This document shows positions 6,761 to 13,614 of a stretch of 37,043 nucleotides of DNA, one piece after another. Position numbers and translations under genes: made by a program. This stretch comes from GCA-2861595 sp035536185 (GTDB taxonomy: Bacteria; Actinomycetota; Acidimicrobiia; Acidimicrobiales; GCA-2861595). A model generated the notes under the pieces. It was not told the DNA's origin and searched no databases. It saw only the letters and a program-made list of their open reading frames with translations. Within the stretch, counting starts at the first letter, position 1, and every line of letters begins with the position of its first letter. The DNA is taken from contig DATLOM010000048.1 in assembly GCA_035536185.1 (NCBI GenBank), positions 1-37,043 on the forward strand. The letters run 5' to 3'.

Positions 6761-8662
6761 ATGCGCGAGGGCGGTTCAGGTACTCAGCGACAAGCTTCTC
6801 CAGGTCCCGAGCTCGGCATCGGCGGCTACGAAGACGCCGTCCTCGTCGGCGAGGGTGCGTTCGCCGTCGTCTACCGTGCCCGCCAGGTCGAGTTCAGTCG
6901 GGTGGTGGCAGTCAAGATCCTCTCGAAGGTCCACATGGATGACCAAGCCATCCGCCGCTTCCATCGTGAGCGTGGCGCCATGGGCGCCCTGGCTGCCCAT
7001 CCCAACATCGTCACCGTCTATGAATCAGGCCTCACCACTACCGGCTCGCCGTACCTGACCATGGAGTACCTGTCCCGAGGAACCCTGGCCGACCGGCTCC
7101 GGACCAGGGGCCGGGTCAACTGGAGGGAGGTGCTGCGGGTCGGCGTCAAGCTGTCAGGGGCGCTGGAGACGGCGCATGAAGCCGGGGTCCTGCACCGCGA
7201 CATCAAGCCCGAGAACGTTCTTCTCTCTGCCTTCGACGAGCCACAACTGGCCGACTTCGGGATCGCTCGTGTCATCGGGGAATTCGAGACCCAGTCGGCA
7301 GAGACAAACCTGTCGGTGCCCCATGCGCCGCCGGAGGTGATCGAGGGCAAGCGTCCATCCGAGGGATCCGACATCTACTCGCTGGCCTCCACCCTTTTCG
7401 CGCTGATCTGGGGCCGCCCGGCGTTTCTGCGGGACACAGACGAGTCTCTCATCCCCCTGCTGGCCAGGATCGTCAACGAGCCCGTCCCTGACCTGCGGGT
7501 GCACGACGTGCCGCCGGCGGTGTGTGCGGTGCTGGAGAAGGCCATGGCCAAGGACCCGCTCCACCGCCATGGCTCGGCGCTCGAGTTCGGCGAGGAACTC
7601 CGCCACGCCGAGATCGACTGCGGGTTGCCGCCCACTCCCCTGCCACTCGAGACCAACCCGACGAGCCAACTCGACGCACTACACGATGCTCGACTGCACC
7701 CGCCCGATCCCTCCTCTGAGCTCCCCCGAAGACCGGGCCGAAGGGTCTCACCAGCGCCCGCCGCAGGCACGCGTGCGCCATCGCCACAGCCCCCGACGGA
7801 ACCGGACGACTCCCTTCATGGCGCAGAGGCCCGCTTCAGTGGCGCCGGTCAGAGCGCTCGAACCCACGGCCTGACGAGCCGCCCCCCTACTACCCCATCG
7901 CTCTCGGGGCACTGGCCGAATCGTCGTGTCCTCGCCCTTTCGGTGCTGGCTGCACTCTTGGGCGTCACCACTGTTGCGATCCTCGTGTTGCGGTCCGACA
8001 GCGGTGACGGCCGCCCATCCGCCACAGCCACCTCCGGCCCATCCACGACAGCCACGACCACAACGGCCCCGAGCGTGTCGCTCCCGGCGAATACTGATCC
8101 GCTGCCCGAGGGGCTCTACCTTCTTCCTGGCTTCAGACCGACCACAGAAATCCGACTCGGGCAGGGCTGGAGACGACAACGTGTCGACAGGTCCGACGTT
8201 ATCGAGCTAGTCCGAACCGACGGGGCAGAGAACAGCTTTGTGAGCTTCCTCGCTGTCGAGGAGGTGGTCGATCCATCCCGGCAGTTCTCCTCGATCCCTG
8301 AGGTGATCCGACAGGGCGGGGGAACGGCGGCACCTGGTGACCTTCGTGCCTGGCTACAAGACCATCCCCGACTCGCAGCGGGTCCGGTGACGCCGGTCAA
8401 AGCGGGAAGGGTGACGGGGCATCGGGTGGACCTTGAGGTGAAAGCGCAAAACTCGCGCTGCACACGCTCACGGACTCCCTGCGTCGCACTGTTCCATTTC
8501 AAAGACACCGTCTTCTGGCTGTTGGAGGGCAACCGGAACCGGCTCTACCTATTTCCGACGGGCAGCACGACGACGGTCATCTCGATTGAAGCTCCGCCAG
8601 AACATTTTGACCGGCTCGCCACTGAGACGGAGCGCGTTCTGTCAACGCTTAACTTCCGCTGA
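6761..8662 (+). CDS. Membrane-anchored eukaryotic-type Ser/Thr protein kinase
   Basis: 633 residues, ATG preceded by AGGAGGGG. The kinase domain occupies about residues 20-285: glycine loop GEGAFAVVY (30-38), Lys52 in VAVK, catalytic HRDIKPEN (145-152), DFG at 165-167, and APPE (189-192) closing the activation segment. A Pro/Ser-rich linker follows, with a basic RRPGRR stretch. One membrane helix lies at about 389-411 (VLALSVLAALLGVTTVAILVL). The outside part has a Ser/Thr spacer (about 415-445) and a folded C-terminal domain of about 185 residues with two Cys in RCTRSRTPC. There are no PASTA repeats, so the external domain is not the usual muropeptide sensor and may read another signal. The FHA protein encoded upstream on the other strand is the obvious candidate partner. 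Confidence 0.92.
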   Translation: MREGGSGTQRQASPGPELGIGGYEDAVLVGEGAFAVVYRARQVEFSRVVAVKILSKVHMDDQAIRRFHRERGAMGALAAHPNIVTVYESGLTTTGSPYLTMEYLSRGTLADRLRTRGRVNWREVLRVGVKLSGALETAHEAGVLHRDIKPENVLLSAFDEPQLADFGIARVIGEFETQSAETNLSVPHAPPEVIEGKRPSEGSDIYSLASTLFALIWGRPAFLRDTDESLIPLLARIVNEPVPDLRVHDVPPAVCAVLEKAMAKDPLHRHGSALEFGEELRHAEIDCGLPPTPLPLETNPTSQLDALHDARLHPPDPSSELPRRPGRRVSPAPAAGTRAPSPQPPTEPDDSLHGAEARFSGAGQSARTHGLTSRPPTTPSLSGHWPNRRVLALSVLAALLGVTTVAILVLRSDSGDGRPSATATSGPSTTATTTTAPSVSLPANTDPLPEGLYLLPGFRPTTEIRLGQGWRRQRVDRSDVIELVRTDGAENSFVSFLAVEEVVDPSRQFSSIPEVIRQGGGTAAPGDLRAWLQDHPRLAAGPVTPVKAGRVTGHRVDLEVKAQNSRCTRSRTPCVALFHFKDTVFWLLEGNRNRLYLFPTGSTTTVISIEAPPEHFDRLATETERVLSTLNFR

Positions 8663-8765
8663 CTGACGGGGGGAACAACGGCGCTCGCGTGCAGGAGTGA
8701 ATGCGATTAGGAATCGGCGGGTCTATGGCCACCGATGTTCAGCAATCCAGCCCCGCGCCGGGTAG

Positions 8766-9680
8766 CTACAAGAGTTCGATTTCGACCCATCCCTTGGATG
8801 AGTACTGCCCTGGCCCTTCGAAGACGAAGAGCTCGCTGAGGGATACCTCCTCGTCCGGCGCCAAGGTCAGCTTCTGGGGATCAACGAGAGGAATCTCTCG
8901 CCACGGGCTGCCGTCCCGCCAGACCTCAGCTCGCACGTCCAAGCCCTGAGGAAAGCGGATCTCGCGGCCGCTCACGTTCTTCAGGCGGGCGTGCAGGCTT
9001 CCGGCGTCTCCGTCGCGTGCCACGTTGACGACGAACCGAAGCCGTTCGGACCCGCCCACCTCGGAGGTGGCCAGGCCCGCGCCTGAGTCTCTTTGGTCGC
9101 CGTACACGATGTAGCTGCCTCCGTCGGCAGCCTCTCGATAGCGGCCGGGGGTCATGTCTTCGCCCGTTGAGGCATCCGGCGGCTCGTGGCCTGAAACCTG
9201 GTCAGCGGTGTTCGTCCGGTTGTCGTGGGTGTAAGTATTGGCCGACCTTGCTCCGGCCTTCAGAGTAGTGGGAGTGGTAGCGGCAATCGCTGGCGGCGGG
9301 TTCACAGTAGTCGTGGCCACCCCGGACGCACCCGGTGCTGCCGGGTCAACGGCCTGCGCCCCCGGCACACCTGACGAATTCGGCGGTCCCGCTTGGAGCT
9401 GTGCCGACGCAGGGAGCACGGCGGTCGCCGTCGAGCCACTCGTGCCCGGCTTCGCCTCACCGGCGAGGGCATGGTGGCCCACCAGGGCCAACGCTGCTGT
9501 TGCAGCGGCGATGACACCGAGCCACCGTCGCCTACTCGTCGGCGCGGAGTACGACCGACCCGGCTCCGGCAGTGCGTCAAGGGTCACCGCTGTTCCACCC
9601 CAAGAGAATCCAGCCACGGTGGACACAGAGGAATTGTCCGGAAACGTTGTTTGGCTCGTCATGGAGTTGACGGTACGCAC
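8766..9680 (-). CDS. Single-pass membrane protein with external domain, function unknown
   Basis: 304 residues from a GTG at 9680 chosen for GGAG eight bases upstream; an in-frame ATG at 9662 and more distal starts are possible. About 55 cytoplasmic residues precede RRRWLGVIAAATAALALVGH, a single membrane anchor. A long Ala/Pro/Thr/Ser-rich spacer follows, then a C-terminal folded domain of about 135 residues (YIVYGDQRDSGAG, LRFVVNVARDGDAGSLHARL, REIRFPQGLDVRAEVWRDG, ending GWVEIELL) with the beta-rich pattern of an Ig-like or intracellular-proteinase-inhibitor-like fold. The domain guess is weak. It converges on the kinase gene with a 103-bp gap, and its topology (internal tail, TM, external domain) makes it a possible kinase substrate; this is inference. 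Confidence 0.65.
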   Translation of the reverse strand: MRTVNSMTSQTTFPDNSSVSTVAGFSWGGTAVTLDALPEPGRSYSAPTSRRRWLGVIAAATAALALVGHHALAGEAKPGTSGSTATAVLPASAQLQAGPPNSSGVPGAQAVDPAAPGASGVATTTVNPPPAIAATTPTTLKAGARSANTYTHDNRTNTADQVSGHEPPDASTGEDMTPGRYREAADGGSYIVYGDQRDSGAGLATSEVGGSERLRFVVNVARDGDAGSLHARLKNVSGREIRFPQGLDVRAEVWRDGSPWREIPLVDPQKLTLAPDEEVSLSELFVFEGPGQYSSKGWVEIELL

Positions 9681-9812
9681 GCCAGTGACTCCTGTCACGG
9701 GGGAGGGTTCCCCGCTGCCCGCCGGTCTCCGCCGGACCACCACCGATCACGAGCACCGCCTGACTGATCCTGGTGTCGCGCCGAGAGGCATCCACCATCG
9801 CAAGGAACCAGT

Positions 9813-9838
9813 GAGGCGACAGCGTGATCTGTCGCCTC
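9813..9838. terminator. Hairpin in the spacer before the M23 gene
   Basis: GAGGCGACAG (9813-9822) and CTGTCGCCTC (9829-9838) form a perfect 10-bp stem with a 6-nt loop; a T-rich tract (TCTTTGCTTTTTGG) follows about 15 bases later on the plus strand. No plus-strand gene precedes it directly, so it may be a terminator for leftover transcription, an operator for the minus-strand gene, or part of a long leader. Confidence 0.4.
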
Positions 9839-10052
9839 CGGCCGCTGTCTTGTCTTTGCTTTTTGGCCTAGGCCTCATCCGGGGTGCCGGCGGCCGCTTG
9901 GGGAGGCGGGCACGACAGTGTCAGCACCGGTTGGAAACTGCCCCCTATCGCCCGTTCAATCCTTAGCTTCCGTCCTTTCGGGTCCACCACTGAACGTCTG
10001 GATCGACGGACCCCCGCCCCACCTGCGGCCAGGGAAAGGGAACTGTGAGCGT

Positions 10053-10116
10053 GGAAGACCGGCAGAGATCTTCCAGCACATGCGAAATCAGCGGAGGGCA
10101 CGTGGGGGAACCCTCC
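10053..10116 (+). promoter_or_regulatory. Two hairpins in the leader of the M23-type peptidase gene
   Basis: GGAAGA / TCTTCC (10053-10058, 10069-10074) and GGAGGG / CCCTCC (10093-10098, 10111-10116) lie within 125 bp of the start codon. Genes for actinobacterial wall hydrolases often sit under ydaO (c-di-AMP) riboswitches, so I looked for that consensus and did not find it. The leader may be structured, but no class can be named. Confidence 0.3.
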
Positions 10117-10177
10117 CTCTTCTCGATCTCATGCTGCTCATTCAAGGTTACAGCAACTACTACCAAGGAGGGGCGTC

Positions 10178-10966
10178 ATGAAGACGGACCAAGTGATAGG
10201 CGGGCGTTGGAAAGCGGCGCAGGCGCGGGTGCTGGGGGGGCGCGTCTTGTCTGACAACATCGCGACACCGTCAACGTTCAAGTCTGGTCAGGCTCGAGCA
10301 CCGTTCACACGCCGATGGAGCTCAGCATTGGCGACCCTGCTCATGCTCGTGCCGCTACTGGTGCTACCCGTCGGCGCCGTCCGAGCCCACCATGGGGGCA
10401 CCCTACCTGGGGTCGTCGTGCAGCCTCCAATGTCTGGGTACTGGGACCGTTTTGGGGCCTCGCCTCCCACGTCGCATCATCGGCCTTTCGGTGGTGATTT
10501 CGCAGTCGACTTCCATCGCAATCCAGGCACAGACGACACAGTGCGCGTGCGGGCCTACCCCGCCTCAGGATCAGGATCCGTGCGTTATCGCATCGACGAC
10601 GTACGCATGGCGTGCAAGAGTGGCGTGCACGCGGACGGCGGCCGAGCGGTCAAGGTCGGGTTCTTCATCGGTGACACGCGAGTAGGCCACGCTTGGTATG
10701 TCCACCTGGATCGAGTCCCCTCAACCATCAAGGCTGGCTCATGGGTGTCCCACGCCGCCGTGGTCGGATACATCTCTCGATTCAAGGAAACTACCTGCTA
10801 CGACGTGAGTAGTAACGATGGCGTTCACGTTCATTTGGAGTACTACTCCAACCGTCACTACGCGTGCTGGATCAGCCGCCCCGCTGGTACTTGGGTTGAC
10901 TACTGGGGCGCAGTAGCGAAGGTCGGGGGTAACTACAGGCCGACCTCTACTGGCCCGTGCCCGTAG
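10178..10966 (+). CDS. Secreted M23-like (LytM-type) metallopeptidase
   Basis: 262 residues, ATG six bases after AAGGAGGGG. The N-terminal 45 residues are unusually long and basic, followed by a signal/anchor LATLLMLVPLLVLPVGAVRA (51-70). The mature part shows the M23-type metal-site layout: SHHRPFGGDFAVDF with His101 and Asp107, GHAWYVHLDRV (His171, His176), and GVHVHLEY with the HxH pair at 217-219. A paired-Cys tail (CW...PCP) may form a disulphide. M23 enzymes cut peptide cross-bridges in peptidoglycan. The residues expected for zinc binding are present, so activity is plausible. It is the second secreted wall-type enzyme in the island; the integrase remnant lies just beyond its stop on the opposite strand. 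Confidence 0.8.
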   Translation: MKTDQVIGGRWKAAQARVLGGRVLSDNIATPSTFKSGQARAPFTRRWSSALATLLMLVPLLVLPVGAVRAHHGGTLPGVVVQPPMSGYWDRFGASPPTSHHRPFGGDFAVDFHRNPGTDDTVRVRAYPASGSGSVRYRIDDVRMACKSGVHADGGRAVKVGFFIGDTRVGHAWYVHLDRVPSTIKAGSWVSHAAVVGYISRFKETTCYDVSSNDGVHVHLEYYSNRHYACWISRPAGTWVDYWGAVAKVGGNYRPTSTGPCP

Positions 10967-10983
10967 CACTAGCGCCCGTGGTC

Positions 10984-11235
10984 CTACTCCGAGATGGCTT
11001 GACGCTCGGTGCCCCAGGCGAAGAACTGCCGCAGGTTGAGGCCGCAGGGCTCCCGGGTGCGCCCGCCGTAGTCGGCCAGGAAGCCGACGAGGGCCACCGT
11101 CCGGGTCACTGCTGCGGGGTCGTAGCGGACGAGTGACGCCGTGCCCGCCGTGGCGGCTCCTTCGCTTGGAGCCGGCCCGAGCCGGGTCGATCCGCACCCA
11201 ACTCGGTTGTCACTTCCGACGGTACAATCTGGCAA
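10984..11235 (-). pseudogene. Tyrosine recombinase (integrase) remnant, N-terminal SAM-like domain only
   Basis: The readable frame is 83 codons. Its second half, GFLADYGGRTREPCGLNLRQ followed by FFAWGTERQ, matches the core-binding (SAM-like) N-terminal domain of actinobacterial phage integrases, which typically read FLA-Y-G-TR-AY-LDLRQF--W. A TAG at 10984-10986 ends the frame and nothing resembling the catalytic domain (R...HxxR...Y) follows, since the M23 gene occupies the opposite strand from 10966. The true N-terminus is unclear. Its place at the tRNA-proximal end of the island is where an integrase is expected. The gene is dead. Confidence 0.6.
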
Positions 11236-11504
11236 GGACCACTCCTATCAAACGGAAGAGGGGGCGAAGCAGACCTGCCGAGCGCCACCCATGGCCGGCG
11301 TTGCCTGGCATGGCGTTTCTTCGCTGCTCAGTGATAACCCCCTGGCGTTGATCAACCGCCGTGGCGTCGTCTATGCCCCATTTCTGGGCATCGCTGAGCT
11401 TAGGTCCACGGTGCACAGGCCGCCTCGCGTACCGAGAGGGTCGGCGGCGGCGAGAAGAGCAGGAGCCGCAAACACGCCCCCCTCCCCCGCCGCCGGCATC
11501 GCGG
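11236..11504. other. Spacer between integrase remnant and the 28-bp repeat
   Basis: No gene is supported here on either strand. The open frames are low-quality and overlap the repeats. It probably holds decayed integrase/attachment-region DNA. Confidence 0.4.
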
Positions 11505-11532
11505 TTGCAAATCGTTTGCACGGCGACACACC
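11505..11532. repeat. 28-bp direct repeat, right copy, palindromic core
   Basis: Exact match to 701-728 in the same orientation, including the TGCAAA-TCG-TTTGCA inverted repeat. It lies 188 bp from the tRNA-derived attachment repeat. Confidence 0.8.
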
Positions 11533-11594
11533 CCGGCGCAAACGAGGCGTCTACCTGCAAGACGCGAACCACCCTTTAGGAGGCGGGGGATCCG

Positions 11595-11742
11595 CCCCCA
11601 CGTCCGACACGTCACTGTTGGTAGTGATTCGGCCACGAACCCAGCCCAAGAGGCCGAACCCACCACTCAGCGTCGACTGTGTCGGACGTGGGGGTGGGTG
11701 TGTCGGACGTGGCGGTAGCGGTGTCGGAGGGGGGACTTGAAC
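11595..11742. repeat. Integrase arm-site-like repeats next to the tRNA 3' end
   Basis: GTGTCGGACGTGG occurs at 11679-11691 and 11700-11712, and the related GTGTCGGAGG at 11721 is the tRNA end itself. All three are spaced exactly 21 bp apart. A 16-bp inverted copy of the first unit lies at 11595-11610 (complement of 11679-11694). Tyrosine-recombinase attachment sites often carry such short direct and inverted arm-type binding sites beside the crossover core; that reading is inference. Confidence 0.55.
11721..11742. repeat. Right attachment-site repeat inside tRNA-Leu
   Basis: 22 bp identical to 546-567. It spans the base after the discriminator, the acceptor strand and the 3' part of the T arm of tRNA-Leu, the part of a tRNA gene most used as an integrase core. 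Confidence 0.8.
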
Positions 11743-11805
11743 CCCCACGCCCTTGCGGGCACCAGCCCCTCAAGCTGGCGCGTCTGCCTATTCCGCCACT
11801 CCGAC
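11722..11805 (-). tRNA. tRNA-Leu (anticodon GAG)
   Basis: On the minus strand the gene starts GTCGGAGTGGCGGAATAGGC and ends with CTCCGAC plus discriminator A, closing a perfect 7-bp acceptor stem. The anticodon arm CCAGC-TTGAGGG-GCTGG gives anticodon GAG, reading CUC/CUU leucine codons. A long variable arm (TGCCCGCAAGGGCG) is typical of class II tRNA-Leu, and the T arm contains GGTTCAAGTC. The 3' CCA is not encoded in full. 84 nt. The gene is the integration target of the island to its left. Confidence 0.96.
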
Positions 11806-11871
11806 GTGGGCCGGTCACTGTACCGCAGCGAAGTCAGCCTGACCGGTGGGAGGCGCCGCCGGAATGGCTCG

Positions 11872-13317
11872 TCACCGAGTGCCGGCGTCCTTCCACCATT
11901 CCGCCGCGTTCCAGGCCGCGTTCAGGGCGTAGCCGTTGGCGACGAGGCCGTTGAGGCCGTCTCGCCAAGCCGTGACCACCGTCGGGCGCCAGAGGGGCAG
12001 CAACAGACCCTCGTCGCGGAGCTTGGACTGGAGGGCCGTGGCCGCGGCGGTGTCGCCGGCGTCGGCGGAGGTGGCGAGAGCCTGGTCCACGCTCCCCCAC
12101 CGGCACGTCCAGCACACGACCGGGCTGTCCATCTGCATCACGATGGCCGCCTGGTAGGCGCCGTCCCCCAGCCACCGCTCGACCCGGTCCGCCTCGGCGT
12201 TGCGTAGCTCGAGCCTTCCGCCCAACCGGCGGGCGCGCTTCTGCATCGAGCGCTCCAGCAGAGGCGTCATCGGCTCCTCGACCTGCCCGGTGATCTCGAT
12301 GGCGGCGCCCTTGATGGCCTCGGCGGATCCGCCCGCCGGCGGCGCGCCCACGGCCACGCCGGCCCAGACACGGTCGTCGGGGCCGGCGAAGCCGTTCAAC
12401 ACCGTCGCTTCGCGCTGGAGCAGCACGCCGACGAACTCGGCCCGGTCGACGGTGGCCACGAGGGCCAGCCGCCGCTCCCGCGGGATCGCCTGTCCCCGCA
12501 GCAGGAGCCCTACCCACCACCCCGTCCGCGGGGCCGCCTGCACGCGAATCCCCTTCAGCGACTCCAGCTGGCGGGTTCGCACCGTCGCCGCCGGCGGCAT
12601 GACCGCGTCCAGCGCTCCCCGTTCCAGCAGCTTGCGGGCGATCACGTCGTCGGGCGCCAGGACGAGGCGGACCTCGTCGAGCAGGGCCGGCGGGCCGCCG
12701 TACCAGCGGTCGTTTCGACGGAGCACCACCTCCAGGCCTGGCGTGCGCTCGGCCACCACGAAGGGGCCGCCCCACACTCCACTGGCCGGAGGGGGGACCG
12801 ACTCGGTGCCCGACCAGAGGCGCCGCCAGCCGGGCAGGGGCTGGGTGAAGCGCAGCGTCAGCACGCCGGCGGCATCGGGCCCGTCGATGGCGGCAACGAA
12901 GCGGGCGTCGGCCGAACGGCGCAGGTCCACCGCGCTGATCGGGGTGCCGTCGGACCATACGGCGCCCTTGCGCAGCGACAGCGTGGCCGACCGTCGATCG
13001 GGGGCTGTGCGGTCGCTCCCGGGCTGGACCAGCGAGCCCGTCCACCGCCCGTCTGGCCGGGCCACGAACAGCTGGGGGAGCACGAGGGCGCGCACGCCGG
13101 CTCCGGCCAACGTCGGTGCACCCGGGTCCGGCTCCCCCCACACGCCGACCCGCACCGAACCCCCCCTGGGACGCTCAGCCACCCCAGGTGTCGTCGACGA
13201 AGGCGGCGAGCTCTGCCTGCCGCCGTTCTTGTGGCCGCCGTCACCGCCGGACGTGCACCCCGCGACGACAAGGAGCACGAAGCCCAGAACAAGAGCAGTC
13301 CGGGCACTAGGGGTCAC
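11872..13317 (-). CDS. ABC-transporter solute-binding lipoprotein, family 5 (peptide/nickel type)
   Basis: 481 residues from a GTG at 13317, chosen because it places a short basic start directly before the hydrophobic signal and lipobox (ALVLGFVLLVVAGC); the frame stays open to 13437 upstream. After a Ser/Pro/Gly spacer the mature part follows the oligopeptide-binding (SBP_bac_5) layout: GGSVRVGVWGEPDPGAP, then a WSDGTPISAVDLRRS region where family members have FSDGTPVTA-DV, then GGPFVVAERTPG and LRRNDRWYGGPP (family consensus LVRNPDYW). Anchored on the cell surface, it would deliver a ligand to an ABC permease, but no permease or ATPase genes are nearby. It is paralogous to the next gene. 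The ligand cannot be told from sequence. Confidence 0.87.
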   Translation of the reverse strand: MTPSARTALVLGFVLLVVAGCTSGGDGGHKNGGRQSSPPSSTTPGVAERPRGGSVRVGVWGEPDPGAPTLAGAGVRALVLPQLFVARPDGRWTGSLVQPGSDRTAPDRRSATLSLRKGAVWSDGTPISAVDLRRSADARFVAAIDGPDAAGVLTLRFTQPLPGWRRLWSGTESVPPPASGVWGGPFVVAERTPGLEVVLRRNDRWYGGPPALLDEVRLVLAPDDVIARKLLERGALDAVMPPAATVRTRQLESLKGIRVQAAPRTGWWVGLLLRGQAIPRERRLALVATVDRAEFVGVLLQREATVLNGFAGPDDRVWAGVAVGAPPAGGSAEAIKGAAIEITGQVEEPMTPLLERSMQKRARRLGGRLELRNAEADRVERWLGDGAYQAAIVMQMDSPVVCWTCRWGSVDQALATSADAGDTAAATALQSKLRDEGLLLPLWRPTVVTAWRDGLNGLVANGYALNAAWNAAEWWKDAGTR

Positions 13318-13509
13318 CCGCCGGCCGACACAGATCGCCCGCCACGCAGGCTGCTCATCGCGGACATTCCTGGTGCTGCCTCCGAAGCCGCTTGTGTGCA
13401 TGCCGATCGTCAGCTCTGTGACCTCCCCGGTCGCCACCTAAAACCACTGGTGCCCGGCCCCTCACGGTCAACGCCGCCCGAGCCCAACCAGCTCGTCTCT
13501 CGGGTTCTG

Positions 13510-13546
13510 TCGGCAGAAGTGGGCGATTAGCGCCCCTTTTTGCCGA
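13510..13546. terminator. Two-tier hairpin between the two binding-protein genes
   Basis: TCGGCA (13510-13515) pairs with TGCCGA (13541-13546) and inside it GGGCG pairs with CGCCC (13521-13525, 13531-13535) with symmetrical 5-nt bulges; a T-run (TTTTT) sits in the right bulge. It could end transcription of the upstream binding-protein gene on the minus strand. Confidence 0.4.
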
Positions 13547-13554
13547 CGAAGAGA

Positions 13555-13577
13555 CCGTGGCCGACGCCACGCCACGG
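13555..13577 (-). terminator. Hairpin downstream of the second binding-protein gene
   Basis: CCGTGGC (13555-13561) and GCCACGG (13571-13577) form a 7-bp stem with a 9-nt loop, 38 bp past the stop of the gene at 13615-15201 in its direction of transcription. Confidence 0.4.
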
Positions 13578-13614
13578 CGACGGCGGCGGCGCCACTCGCA
13601 CCACGGAGCCAGGG

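Larger units (their letters stand above)
546..11742. mobile_element. Probable genomic island integrated in the 3' end of tRNA-Leu(GAG)
   Basis: The last bases of tRNA-Leu (11721-11742) recur as an exact 22-bp direct repeat at 546-567, with no tRNA around the left copy. The tRNA is on the minus strand, so its 3' end points into the segment. This is the usual geometry of a tyrosine-recombinase element: the incoming element restores the tRNA end and the displaced end marks the far boundary. An N-terminal integrase fragment lies about 490 bp from the tRNA on the tRNA side. The enclosed genes are accessory in type, separated by long spacers, and use visibly more A/T in third codon positions than the flanking housekeeping genes. 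No intact recombinase was found, so the element is probably fixed. The boundaries come from the repeats; the mobility history is inference. Confidence 0.78.

Noticed and set aside
9931..10177. Possible c-di-AMP (ydaO) riboswitch before the M23-type gene
   Set aside because: Gene context fits, but the conserved GAACCCG-CAGCTAACC block and the GGGGTGAATC segment are absent.
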